Shown here one piece after another: positions 18,190 through 29,930 of a stretch of DNA of 64,000 bases (positions are counted from its first letter, which is position 1; the number at the start of each line of letters is the position of its first letter). Source of the DNA: Rapana venosa (lineage: Eukaryota > Mollusca > Gastropoda > Neogastropoda > Muricidae); the NCBI GenBank assembly GCA_028751875.1, contig CM054138.1:36883195-36947194 (forward strand), given 5' to 3'. A program made the position numbers and the translations under genes. The notes beneath the pieces were generated by a model. The model was not told the origin of the DNA, did not search any database, and saw only the letters and a program-made list of their open reading frames with translations.

Positions 18190-21043
18190 TCCTCACTCAC
18201 TACCCTTTGGGTCGGGACGACCTTGGGGACCGGCAGGGCGCGAAAGTGGCCCCGCCAAAGGGTTTCTGTCCGGGGCTGCTTTCAGGAGGTTGGTACGTGG
18301 GGCCCCGTCCACTCCTTGATTTTGGGATATCCAGCTTTTGCGGGGGTCGCCCCGCCCCCTTGTCCTTCCACCATTCCCTGGGGGCTGTCTTTGCAGGTTT
18401 TTTGCTTGTTGTTGGCCAAACCATTTCTTTTCCCCCTTTTGGGGACGATCAGCATGGTTTTGTTTCCCCACCAGTGCCTCAAATCTGCTCCCAGACGTGT
18501 CTTTGGGTTTTTAAAACGGTCTTGAGGTGTTTTCGGTCCCCTGACACTTCATTAAAAAGGGCTTGAATTCGACGTTCTAGATCGGCGTAAGTGTCCTGCT
18601 TCCAAGTGTACAAGGAAATGGATTTTGGGGGATCCCTTTGTGATTGACCTTTTGTTAGGTTTCTCCAACTTTCGCCAGCTTAGTATGGAGGGAGTGCCCG
18701 GAGTCTATTTCCCCCTTTGTGTGCTGTCCTTCTTTGGTGATGTGCTCCAAGGTATTGAAAGTTTTACCTCCTTTAGTGTTGCCACTCATCTGATGTGGGG
18801 GGGTGGTTGGTGTAGTACTGTTCACTGGGATCTTGCTTTTTTCCGTGTATCTCCAACCCGTGGGATTGGCTGATGTTTCCGTCGGGGTGAGACCTGGAGT
18901 TCTTTTTTTCACTGGGGCCCCTGAATCAAAATCGTCTGGAACGAAGTTCAGATGCCTTCCTCCTATTTGTTTGGGGTCTTGAAGTCAAGGAGGCTCCTGC
19001 GAGTTCTCCGGGAAACTTTGAAAAAAAAGGGGGGATAGGGGGCAGCCTTGTCGAACTCCAACGAAGTCGGGGAAAAACTCCCGATTTCTCCCCCCATGAG
19101 GACTGCACTGTGGGAGTTCAACGCGTGGATGACTTGAATCAGGTCCTCTTTCGAAGTTTGTCTCTCAGACTTCATAGAGTTTTTTTCCACTCTCTTCGAA
19201 GGCCTTCTTGAAGTAATGAAGTTGTTGTAGAGCTTAGTTGATTTGGGATGTTTTATGGCATTTGATGTTAAAATCTGCTCGACAGTGCTTCGACCGGGTC
19301 TGAACCCTCCTTTCTTCTGTAGGATTTTTTGCTTTTGGTTTCAGTCTGTTAAGGCAATCGTGCAAAAATTTTTGTTTGGGATGGCTTATCGATATTGTTC
19401 TGAAATTTTTTGGCACTTCTTCGGGTTTCCCCCTTTTTTGGGGGGAACTATGTGGTTGGGTCCACTGTTCGGGCCCATCTTTGCTGGCCCAGATGCGTTG
19501 GCAGTATTTTTAATGCCTTGCCTTGGGCCCCCGTTCTTGATGACTCACCGGGATGTTGTCAATCCCCTGGTGACTTGCCTCCTTCAAGGGTTTTTGCTGC
19601 TTCTTCCCCTCTTCCCCCCAGCCCTGTGTGTTTGGGATCTGATGGGGTGGGATCTTTCTCGTGAAAATTTGTTGATCAGCCTTTAGCTTTTAGTTGTAAG
19701 GGCGCTGCAAAAATTCGTCCATCTCTTCAGGTGGGTTTTCTGTAGGACTGACCCCTCTTTGTTTCAATAACGGGGTTTTTTTCGCTGGGACTTGGGTTTG
19801 TCCTGATGGTCGGTACCCTCCCTTTCTGTCCCTTTCGCCATTGCCTTCCAACCTTGGGCTTGTTTGACATCCATTCCCATGGCCTCGGTATCTTCTTCTT
19901 TATTGACCTGTTGATTTCTATACTCTTCGGGGCCCTTTTTGGGGTTTTTTTTCTTCCTGGGTTTAGCTCCCTACTTTATCGCAAGGTCTAGGATTCGTTG
20001 GTAACCCACGGTTGGTTTTTTTTCCTTTCTTTCCCCAAAGGAATTTCCCGCGCGTCTCCTGAAAGGTCTTGTGAAGTTCATGAGGTTGTTGAGTCATCTT
20101 GGGGGAATTTCAATGGCAAATCTGCCCCCTACTCAGCTTTAAAGATTTCGCGATTGGGGGCCTTTAGCTTTTTACGTTGAAAAAGCAAAAGGGGATTTCT
20201 TTTTGGTTCTTTGTCTTCAGCTTGATCTGTGGGGCATATACCTGTCGTGGTCATGCCAAAATCAGGCCAGGAAATTTTGTCTGGCTTTGTTGATGCCGAC
20301 TTAAACGTTTGGGGGCCAAGAGGGAGTCAATTGGTTTTGTATCTTTCCCTTTTGGGGAGTGCCATCTTCTTTCTTGTGTTTTTGGGGGGATGGGGGTTTG
20401 GGACAGTAAATTGTGGTGCTTTTCGAAATTTCCAAAAACGAGACCCTATCATTTGGGTTTTGTCCATGCCAAAAAGGCCCATTGTCCCTGGCCATTGGCA
20501 TAAGCGTCATCCGATCTTGGGATTCCTTTTCCCCGGATCCGAGAAAGTCCTTCTTTTAGTGATTTGACGCTCTCCAAAACCTCTAGAAACACTCGTTGTT
20601 ATCATGTTTGTGTTGGTGAAGACTTGTAGATGGTCATTTTTGTGGTTTTGCTGCGAAACGCAGGGGTCAGTTTACTTGAGATTGGGGTACGGAGAAAGTT
20701 AGTCCTTTCTTTTTGAAAAGAAATCCTACTCCGGGTTGGGGTTTGGAGTCGCGCCCCTTACCATAGTTTGTGACTTTTCTGTTTGTTTCGCCGAATCCCA
20801 CCCCAAAGGACTTCGGCCATCCAAGTTGTCCCTTTTGTACCTTTGTAATTCTGGGTCTTCTAGGAGCTTCCCCCCATGCGGCAAAGGGGGTGTTCCTGTA
20901 CCAATGATGGTCCTCTCGCCCGGGTTTTTTCACTGTTGTTTGCGTCCCCCGCATATTTTCCACCTCCATCCCGGAAAACTCCAAAGGAAGCGCGGGTTTT
21001 TGGTATTCCGGGGCCTCAAACCGATCCGGCATGTCTTTTTTTG
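18190..21043 (-). mobile_element. NLR-6 copy A: near-full-length but heavily corrupted non-LTR retrotransposon
   Basis: Aligns by eye along its whole length with copy B (54778-57880) in the same orientation, from a GAGT-type tail at about 18186-18195 to a 5' end near 21043. No long frame survives. The sequence differs from copy B mostly by single bases converted into their neighbours, creating G, C and T runs (for example around 18340, 19430, 20380). Identifiable remnants include the RT C-terminus (18200-18600), palm region (about 19100-19230) and endonuclease start (about 20800-20990). GAAATT lies at both edges (about 18184 and 21042), a possible short target-site duplication. Confidence 0.72.
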
Positions 21044-24000
21044 AAATTTAAATACATGAATAATCCTGATAGTCTCCCCAAATTGACAGTATATATTTCG
21101 TAGATTGCTTCGAGGCAAGCTCAAAGTAGTTAGTCCTATATTTCACTGTGAAAATATAATAAAAATGTAAAAAATCTACAAAAAATTCTTCATCACCACT
21201 GTCATTCTGAGTACCCCCCCATCTCAATAATGTCAAACGTAAGTCCAGGCCAAATCTCATTCATTGTATTTTAAATGCACTATCTCCTGAATCATACACG
21301 ATCGTTTTCATCACTGTCAGGTAAATCTTAAGTTTTATTTGCCACTTTTTCATCTGTGTAAAGTTATTGTTTGCCTTCAAAAAGAAGTGTCAGCCATTTT
21401 GAACAAGCCCTGCCCAAGCAGTCATGCATAAAAAACACAAAATACGATCTAAAAACAATTGTTTTTTGCAGCTGGTTGTTGCCAAGCAACAGGAGAGTGA
21501 TTTTTCACTAATTTTGGAGTTCTTTCCTTTAACTGTAGTCAAGGAAGCTGGCTTGTTTACTTCAGTTCGACACCCCGGAAATTTTCCGGGTTGTAGGCGT
21601 ATAGAGTGCACATTTAGCCCAGAAAATTTCCAGGTGGGGCAGTCTAGTGGTTAAGGCAGGACTAAAAACCATTTCTCACTGTCAATATTATACACACCTG
21701 TAATGACAGGTTTCATGTGTCTTGAAGAAATATATATTCAAACACATATATGCGCATATATTTTGAAAGAAATCACAACCTTTTTGTAGTACATAGATTC
21801 AGATGAAGACATCTCTCAATTTTGTGGATTACAGATTGTTCGCGCAGAGAATAGTGAATTCAATTTATACATTTGATGTTGCAGTTTCAACCCCAAAGCA
21901 TTTGGCTGTTGACAATCAGCAGACGCTTCAAAAAGATGCTTCAAAAAAGGCACAGAAGCATCTCATCACCTGATGAGCACATTCATGCAAATAATACATC
22001 CATGCACAGGCTCAGCTATCAGAACACTGAAACATTTATTTAATAAAAAATGCAAATGGTAATTACACAAATCAATCTGTTATCATACTTTAGAGCTGTT
22101 GAAGATCCATTTGATTTCGGATTTTTTCCTTCCATTTTGTTGTGGTCTATATAATTATGTGTTTTCTAGCCTCTGTAAGTTATTTGTAAGTACATCTTGT
22201 GAGTAGTGCATGGGTCTTGTTGGCATTAACACATATGATTTTGCATGAATGATGACACATTATTGTGTATATTACAGTCCATCTGTCCTACTATTCAATA
22301 ACATTCTGGAATGTTTAAATTTGGATGGTTAATTTTACAATGCTAACAGAAGTAAAATGAACACTGCAACATCAATCAACATACGCTTCATGAAGGTCAA
22401 ACATGGTGGATTATGACAGACAATGTGTGGCAAGAAAAGTTCTCCATCATGTTACACTTCAGTAGAACAATAAGATCAGTTCTAGAGATCAGATGAAGTG
22501 AATGATATGATGTATCTGAACATTGAACAACAGCAACAATTTTTTTTCTTCTTATATTTGGTTTTTAAACATTGTTTCTTTATAGTTATATGGGCCTGAA
22601 ATATGATAGAATCCCAGACAAAGGAAACCTGCCCATATTCTTCATTTCTTTATTACATGAAGCAAACGTTGTTCTGCTGAAAAATTGGGGGTAAAAAGAT
22701 GTACTTGTCTTGAAAGAGAGTGCTGATTCAAACAGAAATATTTAAGACTGGCAACAGATATTTAAACAACACCGCAAATAACAGTTTATTCTGTTTATAA
22801 ACAGCACATGCTGACACAAAAGGAATACAAATTTCACAAAAAGTGCTTCTTTTTTAAATTACAAAAGTGTTTTTAGGACAATAAGGATTTCTGAAAAGTT
22901 AAAAAAATATGTGCACAGTTTTTTTTTTCCAACCAATACTGAAATGCTATTGCACAAAACACTGGATCTTTTTACAACAAAACCTTGACTGGACAAAACA
23001 GTGATTTTGAACAGAATAAAAGCTAATATCAAAGCCACATGGATTTCTGAAATCCATAACATAGAGCAGAGATAATAAAGTCCAATGAATATACCAAGAT
23101 GCAATACCAACAAAAACATCCAATATATACAACTTTTTACAGATGAAACACAGGAGAAAACCTCAGAGATCCTTGGAAAGAATATAAATACACTGGCAAA
23201 TATATACACATAATTATGTACAAAACCACCATGATTCTCAACCCCACCCCTTCTTCCCGATACCCACATTATAGAAAATAAATGAATCTGCATTTTTGGA
23301 ATGCAGGTTTTTTTTCCTGAATTTCATTAGTTACAACAAACATACCCTTATAAGGAAAATGGAGCCTTGTTCAAGTAATATTCAAGTTCATGATTATAAC
23401 TTATTTCACAACCATGTTGAATACATTTTCAAAATGAGCTTCTTTTTCATATCACGCCCCAGCAGTTTTCATGTGTAAATATTTGGTTTGATTCAAAAAA
23501 AAAAGAAAAGAAAAGATGTAGCTGCCTCCTTCAAGGCCATTCAAAGAAAGCCATTTGATTTGAATAACATACCAAGTGTATGTACACCATGTTTCACCTG
23601 AAAATAAGCATGTGCATTGGTCTTCTATAGAGTTTATTCAGTGAGAATTGCTATAGTTTTGCCAGTAAGTTTAGGAAATGCTTTCTTTTACAGACCTTCC
23701 CACCCTCTAACCCTTCCCTACAAATAGCAAAGCGACCCCCCCAAAAAAACAACCCACCACCACCACCACCAACAAAACCCCCACAACAACACAATTTTAA
23801 AAAAAAAATCCCAATACAAAAACAAACCAACCCCCAAACCACTATTTTTTCCCTTCAGAATCTAGTATACAACATGATCATCAAAGACATCAAACCATGC
23901 ATGTACGTGAGTATGTGCTTGCCCTGCTGCTGCAGCTGTGTGTGTGTGTGTGTTTCGTTGGCACTGAGTTTAAATCTCTCTCTTCTAAACCAACAATTGA

Positions 24001-24334
24001 TTTGTCATTTCCCATGACACTGTGTCACAGTTTAAAAGAGACATGTAACATGCATACAAACACACTCACACAGACATACTCACACAGATACATACCAAAA
24101 CAACTGACAAAGCCAAAATAAAAAGTAGCTGGAAAGAAAAAGAAGAAAGCCATTTTGTAAACTGACCAGCAAAATAATACCAACAATTGGCAAAACATCA
24201 CTGTAAAAAACATCACATTCAAGCCCCCACCCAAACAAAAAATACCCCCAAACCCCCTAAAACCAAACCAAACAACACCCCAAAAAATCAAACAACCCCA
24301 AACCATTACCATAGACATCATTAGAGATAATAAT

Positions 24335-24400
24335 AGTGATAATAATAATGATGATGATGATGATAATAATAATGTATGACATTTATATAAAGCTAAATAT
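24335..24400 (-). repeat. Tail module (SINE-A-type 3' end)
   Basis: AATAATAATGTATGACATTTATATAAAGC with its repeat prefix matches the 3' tail module of SINE-A at 54062-54110 and the isolated tails at 7759-7810 and 33920-34011. Its orientation is minus, with the repeat end at the lower coordinate. No SINE-A core is attached. The duplicate is at 61143-61210. Confidence 0.6.
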
Positions 24401-25971
24401 TTTAAAGCAACACATTAAGAAGCAGCAAGAACTATTTAATCACAAATCAATATAAATTCCTAAAGCAAGTGCAGCCAAATATTTATCAGAAACAAAAGTG
24501 CTTGAACAGATCATAATAATATGACAATATCCAGTTCAAAAGCGCCCCCCCCTCCCCCCATCCAAAAAACCAAACCAACCCAATCAAGCAACCAAAAAAC
24601 CCAAACCCCTCCACACAAAACCAAATAAAACAAAACAAAACAAGCAACCCCCCTCCCTCCCCCCAATTTTTTTTTTTAAAAATCCCAACAATCAAACAGA
24701 AAATAAAATGACCTGGATTTGAAAAGTCAGCCAAAACAAAGTAATTTACAATAAAGGAAAATCAAAGCAGGAGATTCCCTTTTTCACACAATTTCCTCCA
24801 TGTTTCACAGAGAGAGGTCAGTTCAATCAGCACAAGTCACTAAACACCTGTTATTAAGCAACCAGCACTTCACTCTTTCAAAATAGGACAGTTTGTTAAA
24901 AACCAGAAAAAGAGCACTTTATGCAGAGATCTTTTCAAAAAGAAATCAACATCTGTGATGGTGCTATCCAGCATAATGCACAAGATGAGGACCAAGTTTA
25001 GGAGACAAACAATAAGCATGAGAACAAAGATATCATTCTTCCGATTCCTTTTTCATCAACCACTATCTCCTAAAGAAAAAAACCCACAATTGAACAAACA
25101 TCTGTTCAATTTGAAAATACATTGCATTTGCACAATTCACATGAGCATGAAAGGGAAAAAAAGGTGATTCCATCAAGTCCAATTAGTGTTGATATGCTTT
25201 GCTCTGGTGGCCTCTACCCCTCTGTGATTCCTGGTAAACTAAAACATTAAGCAACCTGAAAATAAACCAGATACATCTGTCATTTCCAAACAAACCTTGC
25301 CACAATCATCATTCCTTTCCACTATCAATGTGCAAAAGACTCCATGAATTAATCTTCAAAAACTGTAACTTTATGAATCATTATCTTAAACCATAAGCAC
25401 AAATTTCTAGGTCATTCTGAGGATATCAAGCATTCTGCTGAGTATATCATCCTGTAATTAAAAAGAATGAAACAGATGAAGTAGAAAATGAATGAATAAA
25501 GAAACACCCACACAACCCACCACTATAAGCCACAAGTTCTGCAGAATTATATTCCCTGTGCCTATCCCAAAGTTATAGCCTAGTAGTTCTGACACTAGCA
25601 GACAGGATAAGTGGTGTAAACAACATGTGAATAGACTGTTGGGGGAAATATGAGATTTGAATCTGGTTTTTAAAAAAAGGCAAGTTAACTGACTGGGATG
25701 GATGAAAAAAAGCAAGACCTGACAAGAAGTTAAAAGGCTGAAATTTAACTCCCTCCCTACTGGCCGATTTTTACTGTGTATATCTCTGTATAGTGACTGT
25801 TTGTGTTGATTAGTAAAGAATTCATAGCTAAAAAGATACTCAACACAAAGTACTTGAAAACATCAGGGTTTATAGTTGACATGTAGGTGGAAGGTCAAAG
25901 TCGAAAGTCATCAGCCGAATCTTTGAATAAAAATTGATGTCATTAAGCTAAAAAACTGGGAAGGTCAAATC

Positions 25972-26027
25972 CTGTGATTGCAGTGGTTTGTAGGCAAGTG
26001 TTGTGCATGAGATCACTGCAATCACAG
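25972..26027. repeat. 14-bp perfect inverted repeat
   Basis: CTGTGATTGCAGTG (25972-25985) and CACTGCAATCACAG (26014-26027) are exact reverse complements with a 28-base loop. The same structure is kept in the second copy at 62779-62834. It can form a hairpin; no terminator or small RNA gene is claimed. Confidence 0.7.
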
Positions 26028-26571
26028 TGGATTGTAGAGAGTGAGTTAGAGACAGAAAAAAGGAAGTTTCTGGCATGTAACTATCAGAAGTCTACTTCTG
26101 GTAGGGTTGTGTTCATATTCTGAACCCTCATGGTTGGGGGATTAGAGAGTAAAGTGGGGGAGGGTCAATAGGTATGAAGAGAGTTCAACATAAAATAAAC
26201 AACCAAAGCCACAACTAGCAGAAGGATTGTTTTCAAAATATTACAACTGAATGTAAAAAAACAGCCTGAAGACACACCACAACCAGAAAAATAAACGACA
26301 AACCACTTTTATGAAAATACCATAAAAAGTCGAGCTACAACTCAAAACTGGCATGACAATAAATAAAAGTTTGACACAAAACAGAAAAAAACCTGTTCCC
26401 TAATGCCAAACGTTCACTGCCATTTTTATAAACTGAAAAAAAAAGTACTGATAAAAGATCCTGTGATGGTGAAGATAGAAAAGAAAATATCACAACAATC
26501 TTGACTTTGGGGCACAAGGCATAATGAGGCTGTCGGACTGACAAATTATCCCTTGAACCATAATTATCCAC

Positions 26572-27071
26572 NNNNNNNNNNNNNNNNNNNNNNNNNNNNN
26601 NNNNNNNNNNNNNNNNNNNNNNNNNNNNNNNNNNNNNNNNNNNNNNNNNNNNNNNNNNNNNNNNNNNNNNNNNNNNNNNNNNNNNNNNNNNNNNNNNNNN
26701 NNNNNNNNNNNNNNNNNNNNNNNNNNNNNNNNNNNNNNNNNNNNNNNNNNNNNNNNNNNNNNNNNNNNNNNNNNNNNNNNNNNNNNNNNNNNNNNNNNNN
26801 NNNNNNNNNNNNNNNNNNNNNNNNNNNNNNNNNNNNNNNNNNNNNNNNNNNNNNNNNNNNNNNNNNNNNNNNNNNNNNNNNNNNNNNNNNNNNNNNNNNN
26901 NNNNNNNNNNNNNNNNNNNNNNNNNNNNNNNNNNNNNNNNNNNNNNNNNNNNNNNNNNNNNNNNNNNNNNNNNNNNNNNNNNNNNNNNNNNNNNNNNNNN
27001 NNNNNNNNNNNNNNNNNNNNNNNNNNNNNNNNNNNNNNNNNNNNNNNNNNNNNNNNNNNNNNNNNNNNNNN
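26572..27071. other. Assembly gap of exactly 500 N
   Basis: Placeholder gap. The left flank (to 26571) continues without interruption in the second copy of the block after 63376, while the right flank (from 27072) is unrelated, so the gap joins sequences whose adjacency is doubtful. Confidence 0.99.
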
Positions 27072-27099
27072 ACATCCACAACAAAAGGGCAAGGCCAGG

Positions 27100-27625
27100 A
27101 TGTTTTTTAGAGAGATGAAAAATATGGGGAAGATCAACTCAGTACAGCACCAACACCAAGCTGAAGCTATACCAGAGCTGTTGTTGTATCTACGCTCCTG
27201 TATGGTTCTGAGTGCTGGAGGATGACGGAAGCGGATCTTAACAAACTTCAATCCTTTCACACTGTATGCTCCGAAGAATTCTCCAGATCTTTTGGCCAGA
27301 GAAGATCTCCAATGAAGACCTACTACGGAGATGTAGGCAAGAGGACATGGGAACCATCATCACCAGATGACGGTGGAAGTGGATTGGGAACATCCTCCGA
27401 AGAGACCCACAGTCAATCACAAGAACAGCTTTGCACTGGACCCCAGAAGGAAGGAAAAAGAAAGGAAGACCAAAAGCAATGTGGAGGAGGACTGTAGAAA
27501 GTGAGATGAAGGTCATGCAGCACTCTTGGGGATCAATGACTAGGTTAGCCCAGGATAGGCAGGAGTGGAAGCGCTTTGTTGCTGCCCTACACACCACTGG
27601 GTGTAAATGGTTGATGATGATGACT
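27100..27625 (+). pseudogene. NLR-5-related RT C-terminal fragment
   Basis: The plus strand reads in broken frames: LKNMWG-like start, YGSECWRMTEADLNKLQSFH, then WPEKISNEDLLRRC, RRRWKWIGHILRRDPQS, and the frame 27431-27600 with MHWTPEGRKKKGRPKAMWR and QDRQEWKRFVAALHTTGC. These match the C-terminal domain of NLR-5 at 14856-15521 with clear divergence, so it is a sister subfamily. It ends with a TGATGATGATG tail at about 27612-27623. At least two frameshifts. The 5' side is cut at or near the gap. Confidence 0.82.
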
Positions 27626-27665
27626 CTGTGTGTGTGTGTGTGTGCGTGCGTGCGCGCGCACACAT
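27626..27665. repeat. GT/GC/CA alternating microsatellite
   Basis: A TG run passing into GC and then CA, an alternating purine-pyrimidine tract of about 40 bases directly after the NLR-5-related tail. It can adopt Z-DNA. Confidence 0.85.
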
Positions 27666-27993
27666 ACTTTTTTTGGTGTTTGGGTTTTTTTGGTGTGTGG
27701 TTCTTTTCTGGTGTGTTATTTTCATGAAAATGAAGATGGACAGCTAATTTGTTATCAGACATACCGAATATTTTTTATAAATTTTGCTGCTGTCATTGTG
27801 TCAATGTTTATGCTGGCCCTTTTAAAAAAAATGTTCATTCTTATGTGGTTTGCTTCTTTTTGGTACTGATGAATAGGACACCCTGATCTTGTGTGATATG
27901 TTTTGCTGCCTGATTGATGGGCCAGTTTGCTTGTTGTCTGGCTGAAAAATAAGAAGTTTGTTTGGGTGGTGCAAAGAGCAACACTAGAATTTT

Positions 27994-27995
<2 letters not shown>

Positions 27996-28037
<42 letters not shown>
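27996..28037. repeat. Run of 42 consecutive G
   Basis: An uninterrupted homopolymer of 42 G. It can form G-quadruplexes if real. Runs this long are also a known sequencing or assembly artefact, so the length should not be trusted. Confidence 0.9.
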
Positions 28038-28279
28038 CTAGTGGGAGGACAGGGGTAAAATCTGTCCTTAGAACAGTCATTTACAGAGATCTTTGCAGTC
28101 TTCTTGAAATCACCCTTTCAAGACCTGAAATTGAATGAAATGGGAAGTTTTGACAGCTGCTTGACACTCTATAAAAGTGTAAAATGAAAAAAAGTGCTGA
28201 AATATCCTTCCTTGCCCCTGCCAAGGGTGTGTCTTCAATTTTAAACGTCTGTTCACCTCTTATGATTTAGTGCCAAGGG

Positions 28280-29030
28280 TGTTGTGTGTGTGTGGTGTTG
28301 TGTGTGTGTGGTGTGTGTGTGTGTGTGTGTGTGCGTGCATGCATGTGTGCATAAGTGTGTGGATGTGTTCTTCAGTGGAGTTTTTAACATGAATGTAAAC
28401 TTTCCCAGTTTTTCTTCTTTATTTCTGTTTAGAATTATGCCCAAACAAAAAAAAAACAACCTTCTGCAGATAAAAAGAATCATGTCATTTTTTTGGTTGT
28501 TTTGTAAACAGGCCCATGCAAGTCATCAACTTACCAACACAGAACTCTAGTCAGCCGCTATCTGTGGAAAGTAGAAAAGATGCATCTTCTGTCCTCTCTG
28601 AGTTGTGGCATACATACTGTAACAGCTTCTAAAAGTTGTAAAAGGTTAAGGAAAGAGAAAAAAAAGTTCGAAAGAGAGAGAGATTCTCACACACACACCC
28701 CCCACACCACACCCCGCACCCGTACACCACACAATGCGCACAACACACGCATGCACACACGGCACACACCCATAAACTATATAAACGATAGTGTAAGATT
28801 GTCATTGACGGGAACAGGCTATGGCCCAACTGAACAATCCAAAATTTTAGGTAGTTCCAGTGAATCACGGGGAATCTGAGAAGAAAGTGTCAGAGCCAAG
28901 TGAATATATATATATTATATATAAAATATATAAAATATATATAAAAATATATAAATTATAAAATGTATGTATGTATATTGTGTGTGTGTGTGTGTGTTTT
29001 GTGTGTGGTGTGTGTGTGTGTGTGTATAAA
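28280..29030. repeat. Cluster of GT, CA and AT microsatellites
   Basis: GT tract 28280-28367, CA/CCA tract 28688-28772, AT tract 28903-28966 and GT tract 28979-29026, with unassigned AT-rich DNA between. No gene is supported; frames here are simple-repeat translations. Confidence 0.85.
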
Positions 29031-29739
29031 TTCTGACCCACAAAATACATTTCAGAAATAAAAAGAGAGCAAAAAGAACAGTGGTTAAAAGAAGAAATAA
29101 AAAAAAAGGGGGGGGGGGTGTATGTAACAGATCTGTACTGTAAAATTAATCAACACATTTGAACAAGTATATCTGGGATTGTTTTGTTAAAATGGTTGTT
29201 ACAACCATGTTAGATAATTTTTGGCATATTTACATATGTTAAAAAACTATTTTTCAAAAAGCGGTGAGTGTGATTATTAATCCAGTTTAGTCACTAGTGA
29301 CATATCAAGTAAGCTTTTGTTGCCCGTTGACATATTTGAACAGTGGGAAATTATTATTTAACCAATTCACCATGGTAATCCAATAAACTAAAATAATTTT
29401 TTGTGCATATTGGTCAACACTTTGAAAATAATGAACAGTGATTGTCTAGCCAATGTGATTATAGAAATCATGTTAAGTTAACTGTTTGTGCATTTTGACA
29501 GTCTGAGGGGCCCTGAGAGCCACTGTACGTGAATTTCAAAACAGTACAACAGGATTCTCAAGCGACGGCAAGCTAGGGCCAAGTTAGAGGCTGCTGGGAG
29601 GATTCCAAAACAGAGAAAGGGCAGTAAGATCAGTTTGTTTTCTCCAGTGAGAGAGGGAGAGAGAAAAGAGGGAGAGAGAGAGAGAAAGAGAGAAGAGGAG
29701 AGAGAGAGAGAGAGTGCATGTGTTTGTGATATTTTTATT
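29031..29739. other. No gene recognised; GA-rich tract at 29645-29716
   Basis: AT-rich unique-looking DNA with a short G run (29108-29118). At 29645-29716 lies a GAGAGA purine tract with few interruptions. I see no coding or RNA signal. Confidence 0.55.
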
Positions 29740-29930
29740 TATCTTATTCTTTTATTTCCCAGGATAATGGAATAAGCACTCGTGTGTGTGTGTTTTGTGT
29801 GTGTGTTGCTTATTTTAATTTTTAAATGTTCATTTTATTCTTTTATTTTGAAGATAAGGGAATAAGCACTCTTGTGCTTCTTTACATTCAGTCCCCTGTG
29901 TAATATGATTTTGTAATAGCAGTCACCACC
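29740..29930 (-). repeat. Two partial SINE-B copies in tandem
   Basis: The tail-proximal block AGGATAATGGAATAAGCACT occurs at about 29761-29780 and, with small changes, at about 29851-29871. The second continues into the CTTTACATTCAGTCCCC block. Between them lies a GT tract. Both are in minus orientation relative to the SINE-B at 4654. Confidence 0.65.

Larger units (their letters stand above)
21044..26571. repeat. First copy of a 5.5-kb duplicated block with no recognised gene
   Basis: Nearly identical by eye to 57881-63376, with a net length difference of about 28 bases and most differences in homopolymers. It contains open frames up to 144 codons (22859-23293, minus), but that one is dominated by hydrophobic and aromatic residues from AT-rich DNA and has no domain signal. 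It holds a SINE-A-type tail piece (24335-24400, minus), three A/C-only tracts, a CT/TG microsatellite near 23938-23952, a tRNA-head-like GGGGCAGTCTAGTGGTTAAG (21636-21655) and a 14-bp inverted repeat (25972-26027). It ends exactly at the second gap. It could be intronic, UTR or intergenic DNA. Confidence 0.85.

Noticed and set aside
21582..21600. Near-palindrome GGAAATTTTCC resembling a kappa-B-type site
   Set aside because: A single short match with no gene or promoter beside it; kept in both block copies only because they are duplicates.
21636..21670. tRNA gene starting GGGGCAGTCTAGTGGTTAAG
   Set aside because: It resembles a tRNA A-box region, but no B box or 3' half follows within 80 bases. 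At most a SINE head remnant.
22859..23293. 144-codon minus frame, repeated at 59709-60128, with hydrophobic stretches
   Set aside because: It looks membrane-like only because the DNA is AT-rich; no domain, no codon bias, and the frame shifts between the two copies.
27841..28080. Proline-run frame
   Set aside because: It is the translation of the 42-G homopolymer.
28280..29030. CRISPR-like spaced repeats
   Set aside because: The repeats are dinucleotide microsatellites without constant repeat and variable spacer structure, in an animal-type genome.
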